A stretch of 22,973 nucleotides of DNA, from the IMG/VR virus record IMGVR_UViG_3300023117_000088, positions 1 to 22,973 of that record; one strand, given 5' to 3'. The DNA comes from a virus. The notes beneath the pieces are model-generated. The model searched no databases, had not been told where the DNA came from, and worked only from the letters and a program-made list of their open reading frames with translations. The stretch's first letter is position 1, and the number at the start of each line of letters is the position of its first letter. Made by a program: the position numbers and the translations under genes. Below are positions 5,770 through 11,611 of the stretch, piece after piece.

Positions 5770-5779
5770 GGTAATTATC

Positions 5780-6226
5780 ATGGCGATTACACAAGCAATG
5801 TGTACGTCTTTTAAGGTTGAACTACTTAACGGCGTTCATGCCTTTGGGACTACTGTAGCCCGTGGAAGCACCACTGCGGACACAATGAAAATAGCGCTGT
5901 TCACTAGCTCTGCAACATTGGACGCAACTACTACGGCTTACAGCACTTCAAATGAAGCGTCTGGAACTGGATATAGCGCTGGTGGTAATACACTTACTAC
6001 TGTAGCTCCTACAAGCTCAGGCACCACAGCGTTTACTGACTTTGCCGATACTACTTGGTCCACATCTACCATTACTGCTAGGGGCGCGTTGATCTACAAC
6101 AGCACCCAGTCTGACAAAGCTGTGGCGGTTCTGGACTTTGGTTCCGATAAATCATCCTCTGCGGGCGACTTTAGTATTATATTCCCGACGGCGGACGCTA
6201 GTAACGCGATTATACGGATAGCCTAA
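5780..6226 (+). CDS. Beta-rich virion protein (MCTSFKVELL family)
   Basis: The protein has 148 residues from ATG 5780, which is preceded by GAGGTAATT; the longer in-frame start at 5735 lies inside the previous gene and lacks a site. It begins MAITQAMCTSFKVELLNGVH, has a MKIALFTSSATLDATT segment, and ends FSIIFPTADASNAIIRIA. This family is frequent in marine tailed phages as a structural protein. The Thr/Ser-rich beta content suggests a tail or capsid surface part. No catalytic motif is visible. Confidence 0.78.
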   Translation: MAITQAMCTSFKVELLNGVHAFGTTVARGSTTADTMKIALFTSSATLDATTTAYSTSNEASGTGYSAGGNTLTTVAPTSSGTTAFTDFADTTWSTSTITARGALIYNSTQSDKAVAVLDFGSDKSSSAGDFSIIFPTADASNAIIRIA

Positions 6227-6227
6227 T

Positions 6228-6728
6228 ATGGCTGACGTAAGAGTCGTATTTGAGGGCTGGGGTCGAGGCCCATGGGGTTTTGGCCCGTGGGGTGAGGGTA
6301 GCTACGCCTTTGAACTCACTACGTCTCTTGGTGAAGAAACTGTATCTGGTGATGCTAACGTCAGTGTTACGGGCGTTCAAGGCATTACAGGACTAGGCAT
6401 ACCGGCTGTAACGGGTGACGCAAATGTCTACCCAACTGGTGTTACAGGGACTATCGCGCTTGGTTCTATTTCTGTAATAACAATAAACTACGTCAACGTC
6501 ACAGGCGTTGCGGGCACTACTGAAATAGGTGTAGTTTCCGTAGTAGGTAAGGCTAATGTATACCCGACAGGCGTACAGGCAACTGGGCAGGTTGGGACAT
6601 TATTGGTCTGGAGTGAGATAATTCCAAACCAAACAGCGAATTGGGCGGAAATAGACCCTAACCAGACATCAAACTGGACAGAGATAACCCCCAGTCAGAC
6701 AGCAAATTGGGTGGATATTGCGGCATGA
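6228..6728 (+). CDS. Repeat-containing beta virion protein
   Basis: The protein has 166 residues. It starts with the aromatic-Gly segment WGRGPWGFGPWGEGSYAF. There follow about four imperfect beta repeats of 21-25 residues, each with a NVyPTGVxG-like core (residues about 30-125), and a C-terminal stretch of 11-residue units, WxEIxPNQTxN, repeated three times and ending WVDIAA. Such repeats suggest a fibrous beta solenoid or trimeric stalk. The protein type is common beside fibre genes in marine phages. It starts one base after the previous stop and overlaps the next gene as ATGA. Confidence 0.75.
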   Translation: MADVRVVFEGWGRGPWGFGPWGEGSYAFELTTSLGEETVSGDANVSVTGVQGITGLGIPAVTGDANVYPTGVTGTIALGSISVITINYVNVTGVAGTTEIGVVSVVGKANVYPTGVQATGQVGTLLVWSEIIPNQTANWAEIDPNQTSNWTEITPSQTANWVDIAA

Positions 6729-6937
6729 AGACGACAGCACAAGCAGTTAATTTAGACAGCGGTATAGACCCCAAGCACGAAATTGAGATTTTGTGCGCAA
6801 ACTGCGGCTTTGATCTGGACGAATCTGAGTTATCAGCGGATACTTGCTCTGATTGCGGGGAAGCACTTAACTTACGGAAAAACTTAAAGATATACGCCAC
6901 CAGCGTCCCTGCGGCACAAGGCCAGACAATGGGTTGA
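6725..6937 (+). CDS. Small zinc-ribbon protein
   Basis: The protein has 70 residues, starting at the ATG of an ATGA overlap. C24-AN-C27 (ILCANCGFDL) and C41-SD-C44 (DTCSDCGEAL) form a zinc ribbon, followed by RKNLKIYATSVP. Extending the frame upstream to TTG 6707 would add six residues with no ribosome site. It lies between a repeat protein and the first fibre gene. The role is unknown; it differs from the other zinc ribbon at 4312 in the spacing between the knuckles (13 residues versus 23). Confidence 0.75.
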   Translation: MKTTAQAVNLDSGIDPKHEIEILCANCGFDLDESELSADTCSDCGEALNLRKNLKIYATSVPAAQGQTMG

Positions 6938-6947
6938 GGTAAAAATA

Positions 6948-8018
6948 ATGGCTACTTACACTAACAACTTACGCCTAAAAGAAATCACCACGGGTGACGA
7001 AGACGGTACTTGGGGCACTAGCACTAACAACAACCTCGATCTTATTGCCGAGTCTCTAGGATATTCTACCCAAGATTGTTTCAGCAGTGACGGAGATGCC
7101 ACTACAACAGTAGCAGACGGCAATACTGACCCTGCCCGCGCGTTGTATTTTAAAGTTACCTCTAGCGCAACCCTTACAGCTACTCGAACACTCACAATAG
7201 CCCCTAATACAATATCTAGGGTTATGTTCATCGAGAACGCTACTACTGGCTCTCAAAGCATAGCAATCAGTCAAGGTAGCGGTGGCACAGTAACTGTGGC
7301 AAATGGTAGTTCAAAACTTGTTTATTTAGACGGTGTTGGTGCAACTGCGGCTGTAATAGATATAAGCACGAGGCTTTCGTTAGCGTCAACTTCAGGGTCT
7401 TTTGCAAATCTTACCGTTACTAGCACAGGTAATTTTAGTGGTGCAACAATCTCTAATTTGGGGACAGTTACTACCGCAGATATAAACGGCGGTACAGTTG
7501 ATGGTGTGACTATCGGCGGGGCTTCTGCCGGTGCGGGGACTTTCACTAGCCTAAACGCCACCAATGGTGGTTCTCTTACAGGCACTTGGAGTAATCTGGG
7601 TACTGTTACTACTGTGGACATTAACGGCGGCACTATAGATGGCGTGACCATTGGTGGGGCTTCTGCCGGTGCGGGAACCTTTACTACGCTTGCAGACCAA
7701 GACGGCAGTGTACGGACAATACCGTCTGTGGGTACTAAAACATCTAGTTATACATTGGCTACCAGTGATGTAGGCCAGTATGTGCAAGTAGGTACAGGCG
7801 GCTCAATTACGATACCTGACGCTACTTTCAGTGAAGGCGATGTTGTCAATATTTTTAACAACACAACAGGTGACATAACTATTACTTGTTCTATTACCAC
7901 TGCGTATAAAACAGGAACAGACGCAGACGTTGCAAGCGTCGCACTAGTCACGCGCGGTTTGTGTAGCATTTTCTTTATATCAAGCACAGTTTGCGTCATT
8001 GCAGGAGCCGTTCGCTAA
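6948..8018 (+). CDS. Tail fibre protein with duplicated N-terminal domain
   Basis: The protein has 356 residues. The N-terminal domain (residues 1-138; MATYTNNLRLKEITTGDE, then GTWGTSTNNNLDLIAESLGY) is the phage fibre type that probably docks to the tail. A Thr/Gly-rich beta-helical shaft follows with two copies of a unit ending DGVTIGGASAGAGTFT (around residues 175-200 and 220-245). The C-terminal domain (about 255-356) is a compact beta domain. The N-terminal domain is about three quarters identical, without gaps, to the protein at 9450-9950. GAGGTAAAA precedes the ATG. The stop overlaps the glycine-rich adhesin gene (TAATG). Confidence 0.83.
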   Translation: MATYTNNLRLKEITTGDEDGTWGTSTNNNLDLIAESLGYSTQDCFSSDGDATTTVADGNTDPARALYFKVTSSATLTATRTLTIAPNTISRVMFIENATTGSQSIAISQGSGGTVTVANGSSKLVYLDGVGATAAVIDISTRLSLASTSGSFANLTVTSTGNFSGATISNLGTVTTADINGGTVDGVTIGGASAGAGTFTSLNATNGGSLTGTWSNLGTVTTVDINGGTIDGVTIGGASAGAGTFTTLADQDGSVRTIPSVGTKTSSYTLATSDVGQYVQVGTGGSITIPDATFSEGDVVNIFNNTTGDITITCSITTAYKTGTDADVASVALVTRGLCSIFFISSTVCVIAGAVR

Positions 8019-8848
8019 TGTCAGGTGTACTTGCTTTATTTTCTGGGATCAATGCCGGTGCTTTACCATACAACATTGATTACCTAGTTGTTGGTGGTGG
8101 AGGCGCTGGCGGCTATGCTGCCGGTTATGCTGGCGGTGGAGGCGCTGGCGGCTTTAGGTCTGATGTAAAAACTATTGAACCAAACACGGTTTACGTCGTA
8201 ACCATTGGCGCAGGGGCTGCGGGGCGCAATACCACTGGCGGCTCCGTTCGTGGTGGCGCGTCAAGTTTTGATGGTTTTGAGTCCGCTGGCGGTGGCTCAG
8301 GTGATGCCACTGGTGGGTGCTGCGCACAATCCGGCGGCTCAGGTGGTGGTGGAAGTGGCAGCAGCGTGGGCGCATACCCGGGAGCGGCTGGTAATTCTCC
8401 GGCCACAAGTCCCTCACAAGGCTATCCGGGGGGCAATGGCGCATACATACCTGAATTGGCGACGGGTAGACCCGGTGGTGGTGGTGGAGCCGGGGGCGCT
8501 GGTAGAAGTAGCCCTCCATACCCAAATCATGACTATGGTGCCGGTGGCCCGGGAGCCGATTGGAACTCACAAGGGCCTTTTGCGGGCGGCGGAGCACCTG
8601 CTTTTGGGAGTAGCGGTGGCTCTGGAGCCGGTGGCACTGGCACGCCCGCTACAGCTAATACTGGGAGTGGCGGAGGCGGGGGCTATAGTTCCGGCTCTGT
8701 AGCGGGAGGTAATGGCGGCTCTGGCGTAGTCATCCTGAAAATTCCAGCAAGTGATTACTCTCGTACGTACACAGGCCCTGCAACAGCTACGCCCAGTGGA
8801 GACTACGTATACCTTAAATTTACAGGTTCGGGGAGCTATACAGGATAA
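8018..8848 (+). CDS. Glycine-rich tail-fibre adhesin
   Basis: The protein has 276 residues from ATG 8018 (TAATG overlap); an upstream in-frame start at 7991 lies within the fibre gene and is rejected. After MSGVLALFSGINAGALPYN comes IDYLVVGGGGAGG, then about 200 residues of GGxGG runs separated by short variable loops. These close with GGNGGSGVVILKIPASDY and a beta end domain. This is the Gly-rich phage adhesin pattern, similar in principle to T4-type gp38 adhesins in which polyglycine helices present variable loops to the receptor. A GGCCAQSGG segment carries an adjacent Cys pair. Likely receptor binding at the fibre tip. Confidence 0.82.
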   Translation: MSGVLALFSGINAGALPYNIDYLVVGGGGAGGYAAGYAGGGGAGGFRSDVKTIEPNTVYVVTIGAGAAGRNTTGGSVRGGASSFDGFESAGGGSGDATGGCCAQSGGSGGGGSGSSVGAYPGAAGNSPATSPSQGYPGGNGAYIPELATGRPGGGGGAGGAGRSSPPYPNHDYGAGGPGADWNSQGPFAGGGAPAFGSSGGSGAGGTGTPATANTGSGGGGGYSSGSVAGGNGGSGVVILKIPASDYSRTYTGPATATPSGDYVYLKFTGSGSYTG

Positions 8849-8851
8849 TTT

Positions 8852-9427
8852 ATGAGCTTTTACAGCATACCGACAATGCAAAGGCCGATGGAAGACTGGG
8901 CCTACTGGGAAGATGCATTAAGCGCCAAGCAGATAGCCATGGTCAAGAAAATGGCATTTAGAGGGAAGGGCACTGGCTTTGTAGCCCAAGATACAGAAGA
9001 CGAGAGTATCCGAAGCACAAAGCTGCATTGGATGGAATTGACTGAAGATACAACCCCGATATATAGCGCCATTGGGCATGTTGCGGCGAGCCTTAACGCC
9101 CAATTCTTTGGGTTAGACCTCACAGGATTTAGTGAGAGAATCCAGCTTTGCAACTACAAGGCAAAGGAGAAGGGGCACTACGACTGGCATAACGACATTG
9201 GCAATGGGGCAGTGAGGAAACTATCTCTTGCCATGCAACTAACAGACCCCTCCAAATACGAGGGGGGAGATTTAATCCTGTCCCCATCTGGGCACGATAT
9301 TGTAGTCCCGAAGAAGGCGGGGTACATTGCGGTATTCCCATCGTGGACTCCACATAAGGTAACTCCGGTTACTAAGGGTAGTAGACAGTCATTGGTTGCT
9401 TGGTTTACCGGGCCAGCGCTTAGATAA
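8852..9427 (+). CDS. 2-oxoglutarate/Fe(II)-dependent oxygenase
   Basis: The protein has 191 residues with a double-stranded beta-helix dioxygenase signature: H113-x-D115 in KGHYDWHNDIG, the distal H168 in FPSWTPHKVTPV and R178 for 2-oxoglutarate in SRQSLVAWFTGP. YEGGDLILSP is the conserved core strand. Enzymes of this prolyl-hydroxylase-like family oxidise a substrate with O2 and 2-oxoglutarate, giving succinate and CO2. The substrate is unknown. It lies between adhesin and fibre genes, so modification of a virion protein is a reasonable guess; host or small-molecule targets are alternatives. It begins three bases after the adhesin stop. All iron and co-substrate ligands appear present, so it should be active. 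Confidence 0.9.
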   Translation: MSFYSIPTMQRPMEDWAYWEDALSAKQIAMVKKMAFRGKGTGFVAQDTEDESIRSTKLHWMELTEDTTPIYSAIGHVAASLNAQFFGLDLTGFSERIQLCNYKAKEKGHYDWHNDIGNGAVRKLSLAMQLTDPSKYEGGDLILSPSGHDIVVPKKAGYIAVFPSWTPHKVTPVTKGSRQSLVAWFTGPALR

Positions 9428-9449
9428 TACATGAACTATAGGTGCGAAC

Positions 9450-9950
9450 ATGGCTACTTACGATAATGATTTACGCTTAACAGAGCTAACTACAGGCGAT
9501 GAGATCGGTAGCTGGGGCGATGTTTCGAACCTTAACCTAGAGCTTATCGCCGAGTCTCTTAGCTACGCCACACAGGATGGGTTTGCTTCTGATGCAGACG
9601 CCACTACAACTGTTGCTGATGGTGCTTCTGATCCGACCCGTGCCATATATCTCAAGGTAACTTCCAGCGCAACACTAACCGCTACGCGCACCCTGACTAT
9701 CGCCCCCAACACAATTAGCCGCCTGATGTGGATAGAGAACGCCACTACAGGGGGTCAGTCCATTACAATAGCCCAAGGCTCCGGTGGTACAGTAACAATA
9801 GAAACCGGACAGAATAAAACAATTTACCTTGATGGTGCTGGGGCCGGGGCCGCAGTTATTGATGCAATGGCAAGTTCAAACATACAAGCGCAACTAAATA
9901 CAAAAGCAACGGTCGATGATGCCTTGGCGTTGTCTATAGCTTTAGGGTAA
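9450..9950 (+). CDS. Short tail-fibre protein, paralogue of 6948 N-terminus
   Basis: The protein has 166 residues. Residues 1-138 align without gaps to the N-terminal domain of the fibre at 6948-8018, with about 103 identical positions by hand count, including the stretch around TATRTLTIAPNTISR. Instead of the repeat shaft and tip domain there is a 28-residue helical end (SSNIQAQLNTKATVDDALAL). It could be a fibre base onto which another protein docks, or a cassette that lost its distal part. The ATG at 9450 follows a 22-base gap with a GGTGCG site. Confidence 0.82.
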   Translation: MATYDNDLRLTELTTGDEIGSWGDVSNLNLELIAESLSYATQDGFASDADATTTVADGASDPTRAIYLKVTSSATLTATRTLTIAPNTISRLMWIENATTGGQSITIAQGSGGTVTIETGQNKTIYLDGAGAGAAVIDAMASSNIQAQLNTKATVDDALALSIALG

Positions 9951-9955
9951 TTCTC

Positions 9956-10264
9956 ATGGCAAATACATTTAAAAATTACACGGGCGCGTCAATAGGCACA
10001 TCACCCAGCACTGTATACACCGTTCCAGCGAGTACCACGGCGGTTATCATCGGGCTGAACTTGGCTAATCGCACTGCAAGTAGCGTGACTGTAGACGTAC
10101 AACTTGGTTCTACCTATATCGTTAAAGCCGCGCCTGTCCCTACGGGGTCAGCTTTGAGTGTGCTGGAAGGTAAAATAATCGCGGAAACCACAGAAACTAT
10201 CGTGGTTACATCAGATACGGCGTCTTCAATAGATGCGATTGTGAGCGTACTGGAGCAGACCTAA
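9956..10264 (+). CDS. Small beta virion protein (FKNYTGASIG family)
   Basis: The protein has 102 residues, MANTFKNYTGASIGTSPSTV, then VYTVPASTTAVIIGLNLANR, and a C-terminal IDAIVSVLEQT. The family is common in marine phages as a small structural protein near fibres. GGGTAATTCTC precedes the ATG and overlaps the previous stop. Its stop at 10262-10264 abuts the relic frame of a glycine-rich fibre described separately, so this gene may have been the incoming partner in a cassette exchange. Confidence 0.78.
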   Translation: MANTFKNYTGASIGTSPSTVYTVPASTTAVIIGLNLANRTASSVTVDVQLGSTYIVKAAPVPTGSALSVLEGKIIAETTETIVVTSDTASSIDAIVSVLEQT

Positions 10265-10307
10265 TGGCGGCTCAGGTATAGTAATCATAAGGTATAAGTA
10301 TCGATGA
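10263..10307 (+). pseudogene. Relic C-terminus of a lost glycine-rich fibre gene
   Basis: Read in frame from 10263, this stretch encodes NGGSGIVIIRYKYR and a stop at 10305-10307. It matches the conserved end of the glycine-rich domain, NGGSGVVILKI in the intact gene at 8018-8848, with differences partly at third codon positions (for example TCT/TCA, GGC/GGT). The relic stop overlaps the next ATG as ATGA, the same coupling seen elsewhere in this genome. The left limit coincides with the stop of the 9956 gene. The simplest reading is that a glycine-rich fibre gene once preceded the 10304 gene and was deleted except for its last 14 codons. Confidence 0.65.
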
Positions 10308-10666
10308 CACATTTTGCAAAAGTAGAAAATGGGATTGTTACGCAAGTTATCGTTGCGGAACAGGATTTTGTGGATACACAAGAAGGCACTTGGGTGCAGA
10401 CCTCCTACAACACGCGGGGTGGAGTTCACTACAGCCCTGAGACTGGTGAACCGGATGGCGGGGTAGCACTGCGGAAGAACTACGCTGGTATTGGCGATAC
10501 ATACGATTCCGCGAGGGATGCCTTTATACCGATACAGCCGTACCCAAGCTGGGTGTTGAACGAAGATACTTGCTCGTGGGATTCCCCTGTACCTTATCCG
10601 ACAGACGGAAAACTCTATGATTGGAACGAAGACACCCAGCAGTGGGATGAGATTACCCAGCCCTAA
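10304..10666 (+). CDS. Fibre-associated small protein, possible assembly helper
   Basis: The protein has 120 residues, MTHFAKVENGIVTQVIVAEQ, then WVQTSYNTRGGVHY, KNYAGIGDTYDSARDAFIP, and a Trp-rich end (PSWVLNEDTCSWDSPVPYP, YDWNEDTQQWDEI). This is a familiar family in cyanophages and marine phages near fibre genes. The end resembles the last 40 residues of the protein at 17121, which carries a tail-assembly chaperone-like domain. A fibre assembly or fibre-cap role is therefore plausible. The ATG overlaps the stop of the relic frame; AAGG at 10289-10292 may be its ribosome site. Confidence 0.75.
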   Translation: MTHFAKVENGIVTQVIVAEQDFVDTQEGTWVQTSYNTRGGVHYSPETGEPDGGVALRKNYAGIGDTYDSARDAFIPIQPYPSWVLNEDTCSWDSPVPYPTDGKLYDWNEDTQQWDEITQP

Positions 10667-10678
10667 CGAGATACGATA

Positions 10679-11611
10679 ATGGCCTATATAGGAAATCAGC
10701 CTGTCCCACAGGCTACGCAGACCAGAGACAGCTTTACCGCTACTGCAAGCCAAACTACGTTTACTACGTCTGGTGGGTATTCTATTGGGTACATAGACGT
10801 ATTCATGAACGGCGTGAAGCTGGCTAATGCGGACTTCGCTGCTTCTGACGGCAATACCGTGGTTCTTGCTTCGGGTGCGGCGGCTGGTGACATAATTGAT
10901 ATTATTGCTTACGACACATTTGTAGTAGCGCAGAATACTTATACTCGCTCGACTTTCACAGCTACAGCGGCCCAGACTACTTTCTCTGTTAATTATACCG
11001 TTAACTTCATCGATGTCTTCATGAACGGTGTTAAGTTAATTGTCGGCACTGACGTTACAGCAACCAGCGGCTCAGAGATTGTATTGGCTTCGGGTGCGGC
11101 GGCTGGCGATATAATAGAGACAATAGCGTACGGGACATTCTCGGTAGCAGGTACCCTAGCGCCTTCCGACATCGGTGTAACCGTACAAGCCTACGATGCT
11201 GACACCACAAAGAATGACGTAGCAAACACGTTCACCGCAGACCAGACAATCAGTGCGGAACTCATAGCAGATAGCTATAACGAGTCTTATAACGCAGTTA
11301 CATCCACATCTAATGCGACCACTGTTGACTGCGAGACAGGTAACGTCTTTAGCCACACCCTGACTGAAAACACCACCTTCACCTTTAGCAATCCCCCGGT
11401 ATCTGGGACAGCCTATGCTTTCTCTTTGCGGGTTGTGCAGGACGCTAGTGCGTCAGGATACACGGTCACATGGCCCGGTGCGGTTGATTGGCCTTCTGCT
11501 ACAGCCCCTACGCTTACCGCCACCGCAGACGCGGTTGATTGGTTTGTTTTTTCTACCGTTGACGGTGGAACAACTTGGTATGGATTTACTTCGGGACAGG
11601 CGCTCGCATAA
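10679..11611 (+). CDS. Tail fibre protein with two N-terminal repeats
   Basis: The protein has 310 residues. It starts MAYIGNQPVPQATQTRDSF. Two beta repeats cover residues 19-81 and 93-154, each with FTATAxQTTF, IDVFMNGVKL and VLASGAAAGDII. A linker (AYDADTTKNDVANTFTADQT) follows, then a C-terminal domain at 206-310 with FSHTLTENTTFTFSNP and DGGTTWYGFT. The C-terminal domain aligns without gaps to that of the 132-residue protein at 14422. The FMNGVKL repeat is typical of marine phage fibres and may form the tail-docking stalk. The stop overlaps the next large adhesin gene (TAATG). Confidence 0.8.
   Translation: MAYIGNQPVPQATQTRDSFTATASQTTFTTSGGYSIGYIDVFMNGVKLANADFAASDGNTVVLASGAAAGDIIDIIAYDTFVVAQNTYTRSTFTATAAQTTFSVNYTVNFIDVFMNGVKLIVGTDVTATSGSEIVLASGAAAGDIIETIAYGTFSVAGTLAPSDIGVTVQAYDADTTKNDVANTFTADQTISAELIADSYNESYNAVTSTSNATTVDCETGNVFSHTLTENTTFTFSNPPVSGTAYAFSLRVVQDASASGYTVTWPGAVDWPSATAPTLTATADAVDWFVFSTVDGGTTWYGFTSGQALA

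Noticed and set aside
8172-8702. Long open frames on both strands inside the glycine-rich gene
   Set aside because: Gly-rich GC-biased sequence keeps all frames open; only the frame with IDYLVVGGGGAGG and the conserved end is meaningful.
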